A stretch of DNA of 64,000 nt from Streptomyces sp. NBC_00341. Its GTDB lineage: Bacteria > Actinomycetota > Actinomycetes > Streptomycetales > Streptomycetaceae. Every line of letters begins with the position of its first letter. The stretch's first letter is position 1. The translations under genes were made by a program, and so were the position numbers. The notes under the pieces were generated by a model. The model had not been told where the DNA came from. It searched no databases and worked only from the letters and a program-made list of their open reading frames with translations. The stretch is taken from NCBI RefSeq assembly GCF_041435055.1, contig NZ_CP108002.1:7316001-7380000 (forward strand), read 5' to 3'. Below, one piece after another: positions 44,453 through 54,047 of this stretch.

Positions 44453-45312
44453 CGGCCCCCAAGGCACCGGACGTGCCGAAGGACACCGCGCCGCGGGCGC
44501 TGGTCGAGCTCGACCACGTCAGCAAGTACTACGGCAACATCAAGGCGCTGGAGGACGTCTCGCTGCAGGTGCACGCGGGCGAGATCTCCTGCGTCCTCGG
44601 CGACAACGGCGCCGGCAAGTCCACCCTCATCAAGATCATCGCGGGGCTGCACCGGCACGATGCCGGAAGCTTCCTCGTGGACGGCGAGGAGACGACCCTC
44701 GCCAACCCGCGCGACGCCCTGGACCGGGGCATCGCCACGGTCTACCAGGACCTCGCCGTCGTCCCGCTGATGCCGGTCTGGCGGAACTTCTTCCTCGGCT
44801 CGGAGCCGACGACCGGCGTGGGCCCCTTCAAGCGCCTCGACGTCCGGCTGATGCGCGAGACGACCCGCTCCGCGCTGCTGCGGATGGGCATCGACCTGCG
44901 CGACGTCGACCAGCCCATCGGCACCCTGTCCGGCGGCGAGCGCCAGTGCGTGGCCATCGCACGGGCCGTCCACTTCGGCGCCAAGGTGCTCGTCCTGGAC
45001 GAGCCGACCGCGGCGCTCGGCGTCAAGCAGTCCGGCGTCGTCCTCAAGTACGTCGCGGCGGCCAGGGACGCCGGACTGGGCGTGGTCCTCATCACGCACA
45101 ACCCGCACCACGCGTACCTCGTCGGTGACCGCTTCGTGCTGCTCAAGCGCGGCGCGATGGCCGGCAGCCACACCCGGGGCAGCATCACACTGGACGAGCT
45201 CACCCGCCAGATGGCGGGCGGCAGCGAGCTGGAGGAGCTCAGCCACGAGCTGGAGCGGACCCCCGGTCCCGACCTGTCGGGCGGCCCCGAGACGAAGCAC
45301 GACACCCCGTAG
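44449..45312 (+). CDS. Sugar ABC transporter ATP-binding protein, single-domain
   Basis: A 287-aa ATPase with Walker [11 protein letters not shown], signature [14 protein letters not shown], Walker [13 protein letters not shown] and H-loop ITHNPHH. It has one nucleotide-binding domain, unlike the two-domain RbsA, so it probably acts as a homodimer as in related actinobacterial systems. ATG 44449. Confidence 0.92.
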   Translation: MTAPKAPDVPKDTAPRALVELDHVSKYYGNIKALEDVSLQVHAGEISCVLGDNGAGKSTLIKIIAGLHRHDAGSFLVDGEETTLANPRDALDRGIATVYQDLAVVPLMPVWRNFFLGSEPTTGVGPFKRLDVRLMRETTRSALLRMGIDLRDVDQPIGTLSGGERQCVAIARAVHFGAKVLVLDEPTAALGVKQSGVVLKYVAAARDAGLGVVLITHNPHHAYLVGDRFVLLKRGAMAGSHTRGSITLDELTRQMAGGSELEELSHELERTPGPDLSGGPETKHDTP

Positions 45313-45437
45313 TCCGGGCGGGCCGCAGCGCCCGTCCGGCAGCCCCGTTCCTCCGGCAGTGGCAGAATCGGGGCCGACGGGCGCCGCCCGCCGCCGGGAT
45401 CAGCACGGACCCGGCCACCCCCGACCCCCCAGGGACG

Positions 45438-46601
45438 ATGAGCACGTACCGCGACTTCACGCACCGCGGCTCCGCCCGCGCCACCGTCCTGCGGACCGTA
45501 GGCACCCGGGAGCGGCGCTCGCACCTCACCGCGCCCCGGGTCCCCACCGTCGGCATCGACATCGGGGGGACGAAGGTGATGGCCGGCGTCGTCGACGCCG
45601 ACGGCAACATCCTGGAGACCCTGCGCACCGAGACGCCGGACAAGTCCAAGAGCCCCAAGGTCGTCGAGGACACCATCGTCGAGCTGGTCCTTGACCTCTC
45701 GGACCGGCACGACGTGCACGCGGTGGGCATCGGCGCGGCCGGCTGGGTCGACGCGGACCGGTCCAAGGTGCTGTTCGCCCCGCACCTCGCCTGGCGCGAC
45801 GAACCCCTGCGCGACGCCATCGCCTCCCGGCTGGTCGTCCCGGTCATGGTCGACAACGACGCCAACACCGCCGCCTGGGCCGAATGGCGCTTCGGCGCGG
45901 GCCGCGGCGAGGACCACCTCGTCATGATCACGCTCGGCACCGGCATCGGCGGCGCGATCCTGGAGGACGGTCAGGTCAAGCGCGGCAAATACGGCGTAGC
46001 GGGTGAGTTCGGACACATGCAGGTGGTGCCAGGCGGCCACCGCTGCCCCTGCGGCAACCGAGGCTGCTGGGAGCAGTACAGCTCCGGCAACGCACTCGTC
46101 CGGGAGGCCAGGGAACTGGCCGCGGCGGACTCCCCGGTGGCCCACGGAATCATCGAACGGGTCAACGGCAACATCCCCGAGATCACCGGACCGCTCATCA
46201 CCGAACTGGCCCGCGAGGGCGATGCGATGTGCATCGAACTCCTCCAGGACATCGGCCAGTGGCTCGGCGTCGGCATCGCCAACCTGGCCGCCGCGCTCGA
46301 CCCCTCCTGCTTCGTCATCGGAGGCGGCGTCAGCGCCGCCGACGACCTGCTGATCGGACCGGCCAGGGACGCCTTCAAACGCCACCTCACCGGCCGCGGC
46401 TACCGACCCGAGGCGCGGATCGCGAAGGCGCAGCTCGGCCCGGAGGCGGGTATGGTCGGCGCCGCCGACCTCGCCAGACTGGTGGCCCGCAGGTTCCGCC
46501 GTACCAACCGCCGCCGCGTCGAGCGGTACGAGAGGTACGCACAGATCTACGACCAGGCGGCGAGCACCATCCGTAACACCCGCAACACCCGCACTTCCTA
46601 G
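45438..46601 (+). CDS. ROK-family sugar kinase (glucokinase-like)
   Basis: A 387-aa kinase. The phosphate loop is VGIDIGGTKVMAGVVD (about 38-53). The catalytic Asp is in VDNDANTAAWAEWRFGAGR, ATP-site LGTGIGGAI, and the ROK zinc motif is in CPCGNRGCWEQ. A 35-residue basic N-terminus and a basic C-terminal tail extend the usual 320-aa core. No helix-turn-helix is seen, so it is an enzyme, not a repressor. It lies 125 bp after the ABC genes and may phosphorylate their sugar. Confidence 0.9.
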   Translation: MSTYRDFTHRGSARATVLRTVGTRERRSHLTAPRVPTVGIDIGGTKVMAGVVDADGNILETLRTETPDKSKSPKVVEDTIVELVLDLSDRHDVHAVGIGAAGWVDADRSKVLFAPHLAWRDEPLRDAIASRLVVPVMVDNDANTAAWAEWRFGAGRGEDHLVMITLGTGIGGAILEDGQVKRGKYGVAGEFGHMQVVPGGHRCPCGNRGCWEQYSSGNALVREARELAAADSPVAHGIIERVNGNIPEITGPLITELAREGDAMCIELLQDIGQWLGVGIANLAAALDPSCFVIGGGVSAADDLLIGPARDAFKRHLTGRGYRPEARIAKAQLGPEAGMVGAADLARLVARRFRRTNRRRVERYERYAQIYDQAASTIRNTRNTRTS

Positions 46602-46615
46602 GGACTCCCAGAGCC

Positions 46616-47212
46616 ATGAACGCAGCCGAGCACCCCGTCGTGCCGCGTCAGTCCCCGCCGCCCGAGCAGGGCGACGGGCGGCTGCCGGAGGACCGGCGCA
46701 GAACGATCCGTCGGCGCCTGATCACGGCGACCATCATCGTGCTGCTCATCGGCGTCCCGGCCGGATATCTGCTGATCTCCGCGAGCCAGAGCCGCCGCTC
46801 CGGCCAGGACAAGGCGGCGGAGGCCGCCGCGCAGGGTCTGCGCGAGGGCTGGCCGTCCCGGATGCTGCGCCGGATCTTCGAGGTGCCCATCCCCTGGGAC
46901 GCCCAGGACGTCGAGTACTACGAGACGAACAACTGGAAGGCCAGCCGGATGTACGTGCAGTTCCGCACGTCGTCCAACGGCCTCGACCGGTTCCTGACCA
47001 ACGTCGGTACCGGCCGGGCGGCCCTGACCGAGGGCAGGATCACCGTCGGCGCCCGCGACACGAAGGTCGCGGGCTGGTACTTCGGCAAGGGTGTCGCGTG
47101 GGCGGGAACCACGCACACCAACAAGGACCCGCGCCCCACCCAGGACATCACCGTCGACATGACCGACCCGATGGCCCCCGTCGTGTACGTCGTGTCCGCG
47201 GCCACCCCCTGA
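46616..47212 (+). CDS. Membrane-anchored extracellular protein of unknown function
   Basis: A 198-aa protein. A basic cytosolic segment (about 1-35) is followed by a single span (LITATIIVLLIGVPAGYLLI) and an extracytoplasmic domain with no recognised fold, including PWDAQDVEYYETNNWKASR and GRITVGARDTKVAGWYFG. ATG 46616 is 14 bp after the ROK kinase stop, so it is probably co-transcribed with it. Confidence 0.7.
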   Translation: MNAAEHPVVPRQSPPPEQGDGRLPEDRRRTIRRRLITATIIVLLIGVPAGYLLISASQSRRSGQDKAAEAAAQGLREGWPSRMLRRIFEVPIPWDAQDVEYYETNNWKASRMYVQFRTSSNGLDRFLTNVGTGRAALTEGRITVGARDTKVAGWYFGKGVAWAGTTHTNKDPRPTQDITVDMTDPMAPVVYVVSAATP

Positions 47213-47254
47213 CACTCCCGGTTGCCGGTGCCGGTCCGGCGCGAAACGCGAGAA

Positions 47255-47282
47255 ACCCCCGTCGGCCGGTGCCGATGGGGGT
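47255..47282. terminator. Bidirectional terminator
   Basis: ACCCCCGTCGG pairs with CCGATGGGGGT (one G-T pair) around a 6-nt loop, between the convergent genes ending at 47212 and 47304. Confidence 0.75.
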
Positions 47283-47303
47283 CCTGCGGACGACTGCGCC
47301 GGG

Positions 47304-48221
47304 TCAGACGCGGTCCGCCGCGATGAGGAGGTACTGGAAAGAGCCGTCCTTGTACGAGTTGATGAACGCGTCCTCGATCCCCGTCACCAGCGAGGACGTG
47401 GCCCGCAGCTCCCAGTAGGGGAGGGTGTCGGGGGTGAGGTCGATGATGGTCTGCGGCACCAGACGGTTGTCGGCCATGGCGCGCAGGTACTCCCGGCGCG
47501 AGTGGATGTTGCACTCGAAGTGCGCGTTGATCTGCGAGACCCACTTCGACGGCTGGCCGTACCGGGGGTTCCAGCAGCCGGTGATGGTCACGTAGCGGCC
47601 GCCGACCTCCAGGACACGGGAGTGCTCCGCGAACAGGTCGTGGAGGTCGACGTACATGCTCGACTCGTTGTTCCACGAGGCCGCCGCGGACCCGGTCTCG
47701 AACGGGGTGGCGAGCATGTTGCAGACGCGGGCCCGGACGTGGTCCTGAAGGCCGAGCTCGCGGGCCCGGCCGTTGGCGAATTCGGCCTGCTTGGCGGAGA
47801 GCGTGACCCCTTCGACCTTGCAGCCGAAGCGCTGGTGCGCCATCACCATCGAGCCCCCGCGGCCGCAGCCGGCGTCCAGCAGGGTGTCCTCCCGCCCGAT
47901 GTCGCCGAGGTGCCCCAGGAGGTATTCGGCCTGCGCCGACTCCAGCCGGTGCAGTTCGGAGATCAGCGCCTTCTCGCCCGCGCCGTCCCCGGCGGCAGCG
48001 AGCGCGGCGGTGTCGATCTCACCGATGCCGTAGTGGTGGTGGTAGAGCCCGTCGACATCGCCCAGGCGCAGGTTCACGGGCCTGGCCTCGCCGTCCCAGT
48101 AGCGCGCGATGTCTCCCTGGTACGGGGTCGCGGGGCTGGGGATGCGCGGCGAGGGGGAGGCGGACGCGCGGGTGGAGCCGGCGGTGGCGGTGAGTTCGGC
48201 GTTGGTCACGGATGAATCCAT
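47304..48221 (-). CDS. gdpmt: Geranyl diphosphate 2-C-methyltransferase
   Basis: A 305-aa SAM-dependent methyltransferase that methylates geranyl diphosphate at C2, the first dedicated step to 2-methylisoborneol. YWDGEARPVNLRLGDVDGLYHHHYGIG is typical of this enzyme, as are the SAM loop LLDAGCGRGGSMVMAH and NNESSMYVDLHDLF. It is related to cyclopropane synthases. ATG 48221 lies 4 bp after the synthase stop, so the two are co-translated. Confidence 0.95.
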   Translation of the reverse strand: MDSSVTNAELTATAGSTRASASPSPRIPSPATPYQGDIARYWDGEARPVNLRLGDVDGLYHHHYGIGEIDTAALAAAGDGAGEKALISELHRLESAQAEYLLGHLGDIGREDTLLDAGCGRGGSMVMAHQRFGCKVEGVTLSAKQAEFANGRARELGLQDHVRARVCNMLATPFETGSAAASWNNESSMYVDLHDLFAEHSRVLEVGGRYVTITGCWNPRYGQPSKWVSQINAHFECNIHSRREYLRAMADNRLVPQTIIDLTPDTLPYWELRATSSLVTGIEDAFINSYKDGSFQYLLIAADRV

Positions 48222-48225
48222 TCTC

Positions 48226-49602
48226 TTACCAGAAGTCGGGCAAGCTGTAGCGGTAGGTGTTCGACTGATGCCAGTGGTGATTGCCGTCTACCCAGGCGGC
48301 CACGCCGCGCAGGAAGCGCTGCACACTCGGCACGGGGGATTCCGCGACCAGGGACGCCGCGGCGGTTTCGAAGTCGTGCATGAGCTCGTTGTGGATCTCG
48401 ACCGACTTCAGATAGGCGTCGCGGTCGGAGACCCCCTCACGTTCGGAGATCACGACCGGCAGGTTCAGGTGCCGGCCCGGCGCGTTGAGCTCCTTGGTGT
48501 ACGAGTACAGGTCGTTCACGATGGTCGTCGCGTTTCCCGCCAGGGCGATGACCTGCTGCATGGCCGGCTGCGCGTGCAGGTCCGCCGGGAGTTCGTAGCC
48601 CCCGACGGTGTCGGTGATGGTGGGGCAGGGGCGGAAGTTGTTGAACTGGCGCATCGCCAGGTACTCCCACACCTCCGGGACGTGGTCCATCTGTGCCCAG
48701 GCCGCTTCGGCGAGGTAGCCCATGTGCAGCCGGGCCATGTCGTGCCGGAGCCGGTCCGCCTGGGAGGGGCCGGCGGCTCGGGCGAAGTACTCCATGGCGG
48801 AGCGGTAGGCGCGCCGGGGCGCGTCCGCGTGGAGCGACTCCGCCCACTGCGGCTGGTACTCCGCGGTGGTGTGCAGGGAGTCGAGAGCGGTGTGCGCCAG
48901 CAGCAGCCGCTCGCCCAGGCCGTCGGGCGACCCGCCGTGGTCCTCGCAGTAGCAGTCGTCCACCGCGTTCTCGGCCACCATCAGACGGGTGGCCAGCATC
49001 AGGTGATCGATGGTGGGCGCGTCCGGATGGCAGCCGACCATGTAGCGGCCGACGGAGAAGCCGTCGAACTCCTCCTCCCAGTCGTCGGGATACAGCGAGA
49101 CCTCGTCCAGGGCCCAGGCCTTGATCCTCCGGCTGACCTCCTCGACCCGCACCGGGTCGGGCTCGGGGATCGGGTGGTAGTAGAGGCCCGGGATCACCTT
49201 GCCCTGCGCACCTCCCTGCGCACCTCCCTGCGCGCCGGCCTCCGCAGTGGCTACCGGGGGCGCGGGGGGCGCGTCCCGCCGGAGCATGCGCAGGCTCGCG
49301 GTGCCCAGGCCGGTGGGCCCTCCCAGGACCCGCCCCGAACCGGCACCCGGCGCCGGTACCGAGGGCACGGATACCGAGGCCGAGGGCGCCGACGCTCCGG
49401 CCGACGGTGCCGGGATCACGCTCGGCGGTGCCGCCGGGGCGGGCGCGGCGGCACCGGACAGCACCGGCGGGCGCGGCAGGCCCCCGGCGGCGGCGCCGAT
49501 GTCGCGGGCGCGGGACGCGGCCTCGGCGAGTACGTGAGCCCCGAAGCGGGAAGCGGCCTCCGGCAGGCTCGACTGCGGAGGTGGCAGCTCGGGTGCGGGC
49601 AT
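48226..49602 (-). CDS. tpc: 2-methylisoborneol synthase (class I terpene cyclase)
   Basis: A 458-aa enzyme cyclising 2-methyl-GPP to the earthy odorant 2-methylisoborneol. The catalytic domain starts near residue 136. The metal motif DDCYCED (215-221) and the NSE motif NDLYSYTKE are intact. The first about 135 residues are Ala/Pro/Gly-rich and disordered, with a small GGAQ repeat and a conserved GPTGLGTASLRM. In family 2B encapsulin systems this kind of N-terminus loads the cargo enzyme into the EshA shell. ATG 49602 follows AAGGAG. Confidence 0.96.
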   Translation of the reverse strand: MPAPELPPPQSSLPEAASRFGAHVLAEAASRARDIGAAAGGLPRPPVLSGAAAPAPAAPPSVIPAPSAGASAPSASVSVPSVPAPGAGSGRVLGGPTGLGTASLRMLRRDAPPAPPVATAEAGAQGGAQGGAQGKVIPGLYYHPIPEPDPVRVEEVSRRIKAWALDEVSLYPDDWEEEFDGFSVGRYMVGCHPDAPTIDHLMLATRLMVAENAVDDCYCEDHGGSPDGLGERLLLAHTALDSLHTTAEYQPQWAESLHADAPRRAYRSAMEYFARAAGPSQADRLRHDMARLHMGYLAEAAWAQMDHVPEVWEYLAMRQFNNFRPCPTITDTVGGYELPADLHAQPAMQQVIALAGNATTIVNDLYSYTKELNAPGRHLNLPVVISEREGVSDRDAYLKSVEIHNELMHDFETAAASLVAESPVPSVQRFLRGVAAWVDGNHHWHQSNTYRYSLPDFW

Positions 49603-49723
49603 CCATGGCTCCTTGGTGGGTGGGCGGTTGTCCGGAGGCTTCCGGGCGAGGGGTACCCGGCGAGCGCGATCGGCCCGCCGGATCCGGGGCGTCGCACCGC
49701 ACCGCGTGGTGCGGTCCGGCCGG

Positions 49724-51136
49724 TTACTTCGGCCAGTTGGCGATCTGCACGTTCTCCAGCACACCGACCGCGTCCGGCACGAGGATGGCCGCGGAATAGT
49801 AGGTGGTGACGAGGTAGGACGTGATCGCCTTCTCGTCGAGCCCCATGAAGCGGACCGAGAGGCCCGGCTCGTACTCGTCCGGCAGACCCGTCTGGTGCAG
49901 GCCGACCGCGCCCTGGTTCTCCTCGCCGGTACGCATGACGAGGATCGAGCTGGTCCGCTCCTGCGTGACGGGGATCTTGTTGCAGGGGAGGATCGGCACC
50001 CCGCGCCAGGCCGGGACCTGCTGGCCGCCGAGGTCGACATGGTCCGGGTAGAGCCCGCGTGAGTTGAATTCCCGCCCGATCGCCGCGATCGTCCGGGGGT
50101 GAGCGAGGAAGAACTTGGAACCGCGGCGGCGGCAGAGCAGTTCGTCCAGGTCGTCCGGGGTCGGCGCGCCGGAGTGCGGCTGGATGCGCTGCTTGAAGTC
50201 GGCGTTGTGGAGCAGCCCGAACTCCCGGTTGTTGATCAGCTCGTGCTCCTGGCGCTCGCGCAGCGCCTCGATGGTGAGCCTGAGCTGTTCCTCGGTCTGG
50301 TTCATCGGCCCGTTGTAGAGGTCCGCGACCCTGGTGTGGATCCGCAGGATGGTCTGGGCGACCGAGAGTTCGTACTCGCGCGGATTCAGCTCGTAGTCCG
50401 CGAAGGCGCCGGGCAGCGCGTGCTCGCCGGTGTGGCCGGCCGACATCGCGATCTCCGCCTCACCGCGATGGTTCTGGGCCTGGCGGGAGCGCGAGGTGAA
50501 CTGTTCGATGTGGTCGCGGAGGCCGGGGGCCGAGGCGACCACGGCCATGAAGTCGGCGCGGGACAGGGTGAGCAGCGTGCCCGAGGTCTCGGCGACAGCG
50601 GTCTGCTCCCACCGGGCGTCCTCGTCCAGCAGCGCGTTGTCCCCGAACCGGTCGCCGTCCGCGAGTACGTCCAGGGCGATCTCGTCGCCGTAACTGCCCA
50701 CGGAGGTCTGGCCGACGCGGCCGTGCGCGATGAGGTGGATCCGGTCCGCCGCAGCTCCACGCTCGACCAGCGTCTCGCCCGCCCGGAAGTCGCGCTGGAC
50801 GCACCGGCCGGCGATGGCGGTCAGCGCGTCGAGGTCCTCGAAGCCACGCAGCAGGGCCAGTTCGCCCAGCTCCTGGGGGATCACCCGGACCTCGGCGCCG
50901 TCCTGGACGAACTCCACCTTGCCGTCCCCGACGGTGTAGGCGAGGCGCCGGTTGACCCGGTAGGCGCCGCCCTTGGTCTCCACCCAGGGGAGCATCCGCA
51001 GCAGCCAGCGGGAGGTGATCTCCTGCATCTGCGGGGCGGACTTGGTCGTGGTGGCGAGGTTACGGGCAGCCGCTGTCCCGAGACTGGACTGTTTGGGCAG
51101 TTCCAGCCGTGCTTCCGAGTTCGAGTCAACAGTCAT
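49724..51136 (-). CDS. eshA: EshA, family 2B encapsulin shell protein with cyclic-nucleotide-binding domain
   Basis: A 470-aa HK97-fold shell protein with an inserted cNMP-binding domain. The N-terminal part ([20 protein letters not shown]) is followed by a Crp-like domain at about 90-215 ([40 protein letters not shown]). The encapsulin core then continues ([41 protein letters not shown]-like [12 protein letters not shown]). There is no helix-turn-helix, so a Crp regulator label would be wrong. It is directly upstream of the MIB synthase cargo; in Streptomyces these shells enclose it. Confidence 0.93.
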   Translation of the reverse strand: MTVDSNSEARLELPKQSSLGTAAARNLATTTKSAPQMQEITSRWLLRMLPWVETKGGAYRVNRRLAYTVGDGKVEFVQDGAEVRVIPQELGELALLRGFEDLDALTAIAGRCVQRDFRAGETLVERGAAADRIHLIAHGRVGQTSVGSYGDEIALDVLADGDRFGDNALLDEDARWEQTAVAETSGTLLTLSRADFMAVVASAPGLRDHIEQFTSRSRQAQNHRGEAEIAMSAGHTGEHALPGAFADYELNPREYELSVAQTILRIHTRVADLYNGPMNQTEEQLRLTIEALRERQEHELINNREFGLLHNADFKQRIQPHSGAPTPDDLDELLCRRRGSKFFLAHPRTIAAIGREFNSRGLYPDHVDLGGQQVPAWRGVPILPCNKIPVTQERTSSILVMRTGEENQGAVGLHQTGLPDEYEPGLSVRFMGLDEKAITSYLVTTYYSAAILVPDAVGVLENVQIANWPK

Positions 51137-51620
51137 CGGGGAGGGTCTCCTTGGTCAGGGCAGGCGAGGGGCATATCCGAACACACCGAACAACTGGACG
51201 AAAACATGGAATACGAAGGTGAATCCGTCCAGATCCAGGGGAACAGTAATGGCCGCTCCGCCGCCCGGACCAAGGAAATCCGCCGATATTAACTCGATCC
51301 GATGATCGCGGCCGCGTGATGTTTGCCCTGGCCCCGGCGGGATCTGGCCATGTTCTGGCGCGGAGCGAGCCCGAGGCGCCGGAGTGCGGGTGCAGGTCCC
51401 GTTGCGCGGTGCGGCGGTTCAGTGCCGACAGCAACTGGAGCTCACTTCGCAGAGCTGCCGCCGACGTCCCGCCCGGTTCGGGCTGAATTGTTGGGACAGA
51501 ACAATTTCCCACTTCCGGATCGGTCGACTCCTGCCCTGATTTCCCTTCTGAACGCTGGAATGATCGCCATGAGGGCAGGTCAGGTGCTCTGTAGCATTCA
51601 TACAGTTCAAGGAGGCTTGT
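51137..51620. other. 484-bp divergent region eshA / FabF-like gene
   Basis: It holds the two translation sites and, at 51486-51506, an AT-rich inverted repeat (AATTGTT, 7-nt spacer, AACAATT). That repeat stands out from the GC-rich surroundings and is a good operator candidate. A 28-codon frame at 51206 has no ribosome site and is not called. Confidence 0.5.
51486..51506. promoter_or_regulatory. AT-rich inverted repeat, operator candidate
   Basis: AATTGTT and AACAATT are separated by GGGACAG, 115 nt before the FabF-like start and 350 nt from eshA. It could control either gene. The binding protein is unknown. Confidence 0.4.
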
Positions 51621-52835
51621 ATGACCCATGACAGTCGTGTGCTGGTGACGGGCGTCGGCGCGATGACGCCACTGGGAGCCGACGCGCCGTCGACTTGGTC
51701 CGGGATGCTGGCCGGTACGTCCGGGGTGCGTCTCCTGGCGGAGGAATGGGCCGAGGAGCTGCCCGTGCACGTGGCGGCCGGGCTCACGGTGGACCCTGCC
51801 TCCCTGCTTCCGAGGGCCGAGGCAAGGAAGCTGGACCGAGGTGAGCAGATCGCCGTCCTCGGTGCGCGCGAGGCCTGGCAGGACGCCGGGGCTCCGCAGG
51901 TCGAGCCGGAACGATTCGCCGTCGTCATCGGCACCGGGACCGGTGGTGTACTCAGCACACTGGGGCAGGACGACGTCTTCGAACGCGGCGGGATCCGCCG
52001 GCTGTCGCCGTTCGCGGTCCCCATGCTGATGCCCAACGGGCCGGCCGCGTGGGTGAGCATGGACCTGGGCGCGAAGGGAGGCGCCAGGACTCCGGTGAGC
52101 GCCTGCGCGTCCGGGGCCGAGGCCCTGGCCCTGGGGCAGGACCTGATCCGCAGCGGCCGGGCCGACGTGGTTGTCGCAGGTGGGGTGGAGGCGTGCCTGC
52201 ACCCCTTCACCATCGCGGCGTTCGCCCAGATGAAGGCCCTGTCGACCTGGTCCGCGGACCCGGAGACGGTGTCCCGCCCCTTCGACGTCAAGCGGTCCGG
52301 GTTCGTCATGGCCGAGGGCGCGGGGATGATGGTGCTCGAACGCGCCGAGTCCGCCCGCGCCCGTGGAGCACGCGTCTACGGCACGCTGGCCGGCAGCGCC
52401 GTGGGTTCGAGCGCGGGCCACATCACGGCGTCGGACGCGGAAGGCCAGGCCTCCGCCATGAGACTGGCGCTGCGCGACGCCGGCCTGGTCCCGGCGGACA
52501 TCGGAGTCGTGCACGCCCATGCCACCTCGACGGAGTCCGGCGATCTCGCGGAGGCCGAGGCGATCAACCTGGTGATCGGCGGTCACGCCGCGGTGACGGC
52601 GACGAAGTCGATGACCGGTCACATGATCGGCGCGTCCGGAACGGTGGGTGCCATCGCCGCTCTGTTCGCGCTCAGGGACGGCACTGTGCCGGCCACGCGC
52701 AACCTCGACGAACTCGACCCCCGCGTGGAACTGGACGTGGTGCGCGGTGAGCCGCGCACCGGGCAGTGGTCCGCCGCGCTGGCCAACTCGTTCGGGTTCG
52801 GCGGACACAACGTCAGCCTCGTCTTCACCAGGTGA
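51621..52835 (+). CDS. Beta-ketoacyl synthase (FabF/KAS II-like)
   Basis: A 404-aa condensing enzyme. The active-site Cys162 is in TPVSACASGAEAL, first His in HAHATSTESGD and second His in MTGHMIGASGTVGA; the C-terminal SFGFGGHNVSLVF is typical. ATG 51621 follows a near-perfect AAGGAGG. No acyl carrier protein or other PKS gene is next to it, so it is a lone ketosynthase beside the MIB/encapsulin genes. It may extend fatty acyl chains or belong to a scattered pathway. Confidence 0.9.
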   Translation: MTHDSRVLVTGVGAMTPLGADAPSTWSGMLAGTSGVRLLAEEWAEELPVHVAAGLTVDPASLLPRAEARKLDRGEQIAVLGAREAWQDAGAPQVEPERFAVVIGTGTGGVLSTLGQDDVFERGGIRRLSPFAVPMLMPNGPAAWVSMDLGAKGGARTPVSACASGAEALALGQDLIRSGRADVVVAGGVEACLHPFTIAAFAQMKALSTWSADPETVSRPFDVKRSGFVMAEGAGMMVLERAESARARGARVYGTLAGSAVGSSAGHITASDAEGQASAMRLALRDAGLVPADIGVVHAHATSTESGDLAEAEAINLVIGGHAAVTATKSMTGHMIGASGTVGAIAALFALRDGTVPATRNLDELDPRVELDVVRGEPRTGQWSAALANSFGFGGHNVSLVFTR

Positions 52836-52870
52836 CGACGAGGTTCGCGGCTATGCCGTGCTCACCGGCG

Positions 52871-53308
52871 TCACCCCTGACCGCAGGAGACGGCTTCGAT
52901 GCGGACGATCAGCCGCCGATCGAGCAGGTGGCGCAGACGGGCGGAGGCGCCCCGAAGGGTGCCGAGCCTTCGCACCTCATCCGCGTCGAGCTCGAACCGG
53001 CCGGCGAGGGCGAGTACGGCGGCGTACGGTCGCTCACCCTCGTCGAGCCTCGCCGCGACGGCTTCGAGAACCGCTCGGAGGACGACGAGATCCGAACGGG
53101 GATGCTCTGCCAGCAGATGGAGGAGCCGGTTGTCGTTCCAGACGCTGTCGCGGGTCCTGCTCAGTTCCTGAAGAGCTTCGGGCGGGGTATGGGGATTGAC
53201 GGCCAGAGCCTGCCGGACGAACGGGTACGGGCATTTCACGAGACGCCTCAGGACCAGGCTGTCTCTCTCCGTATGCGCCAGTGCGAGGTAGTCGGCGGGC
53301 GTGGGCAC
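52871..53308 (-). CDS. Small LRV/HEAT-like repeat protein
   Basis: A 145-aa helical protein with a repeat pattern such as LVKCPYPFVRQALAVNPHTP and LHLLAEHPRSDLVVLRAV, resembling leucine-rich-repeat-variant proteins. It shares this style with 54405-55799. GTG 53308 with GAGAGG upstream is chosen; the frame continues to 53593 without plausible protein sequence. Function unknown. It lies 98 bp after 53407-54000 on the same strand. Confidence 0.55.
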   Translation of the reverse strand: MPTPADYLALAHTERDSLVLRRLVKCPYPFVRQALAVNPHTPPEALQELSRTRDSVWNDNRLLHLLAEHPRSDLVVLRAVLEAVAARLDEGERPYAAVLALAGRFELDADEVRRLGTLRGASARLRHLLDRRLIVRIEAVSCGQG

Positions 53309-53406
53309 GATGATGGCCTCTCGGAGTCGTTCAGGCAGGGTGGTTGAGGCAGGGCGGCTGAAGCCATCCTCTCTGCGCCAACGGCAGGAGCCAGGGGCGG
53401 CAGGAT

Positions 53407-54000
53407 TTATGGGGCGGGCGTGGCCGTAGGCCCCTGGACTTCCAGGACGACAGCCGTGCCACCGATGGTCCGGTCTTCGTGCATCGTGATCGTTTGGCCG
53501 GGCTGGAGGTGTCGCCACTGAGAGGGGTCGAGGGGGGCAAGTCGCACCGAGGAACGCTCGCCGGGCCCCAGGGCGGGGGTGAACTCGACCCACAGGCGTG
53601 CGATGTTGACGGCTTCCTCACCGGTTGGTGTTCGATTTCCGATGCTCCACATCGGCCGCAGAACACCGGCTCCGGAGAACGGAGTCTGCCGTCGGCTCTC
53701 GCCGGCCGGCCGAAGCGTGAGATCGGCGCGGACGATCCCGTTTCGGGATTCGTAGCAGCGCCACTGGCACCAGGCCGCGCTTCTCTCCAGCCGCATCTGC
53801 CCGGCGGCCGTGGCGAGGCCCTCCCAGAATTCGAGCGGAAGCGGGTGGACGTCGGCCAGTTCCTCCAGGAGTCCGAGGGCCACCTCCCACTCGTCGTGGG
53901 CGAGGTAGTCCCAGACGTCGTTGATCGTGATGTCGTTCTCGGTGGCGATCTCTGTGGGGACCAGCAGGGAGGCGGCTTCCAGCAGCTCGGGGACGTCCAT
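53407..54000 (-). CDS. Hypothetical protein with C-terminal beta-barrel-like domain
   Basis: A 197-aa protein. The helical N-terminus (LLEAASLLVPTEIATENDIT, WDYLAHDEWEVALGLLEELA) looks like a small immunity- or TPR-type domain. The C-terminal part (ARLWVEFTPALGPGERSSVR, HLQPGQTITMHEDRTIGGTA) resembles the elongation-factor-Tu-like barrel seen in several Streptomyces hypothetical proteins. ATG 54000. Function unknown. It is divergent from the remnant at 54048. Confidence 0.6.
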   Translation of the reverse strand: MDVPELLEAASLLVPTEIATENDITINDVWDYLAHDEWEVALGLLEELADVHPLPLEFWEGLATAAGQMRLERSAAWCQWRCYESRNGIVRADLTLRPAGESRRQTPFSGAGVLRPMWSIGNRTPTGEEAVNIARLWVEFTPALGPGERSSVRLAPLDPSQWRHLQPGQTITMHEDRTIGGTAVVLEVQGPTATPAP

Positions 54001-54047
54001 GCGTTGATTCTGGACCACGGTCTCCTGGCGGCGGCAGGAGGTGCCCG

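Noticed and set aside
45438..46601. CsnR-like ROK repressor for the chitosanase operator
   Set aside because: The protein has kinase motifs and no N-terminal DNA-binding domain.
46640..46652. GTGCCGCGTCAGT, matching the end of the MITE inverted repeat
   Set aside because: It lies inside the coding sequence of 46616-47212 and has no opposite repeat nearby, so it is probably chance.
49724..51136. Crp/Fnr transcription factor call for this gene
   Set aside because: The cNMP domain is present but there is no DNA-binding helix-turn-helix; the rest matches the EshA family 2B encapsulin.
51206..51292. 28-codon frame between eshA and the FabF-like gene
   Set aside because: No ribosome site, no similarity and located in a regulatory region; not enough support.
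51323..51631. 102-codon plus-strand frame just before the FabF-like gene
   Set aside because: It overlaps the AT-rich operator candidate and the next start, with composition unlike a protein and no ribosome site.
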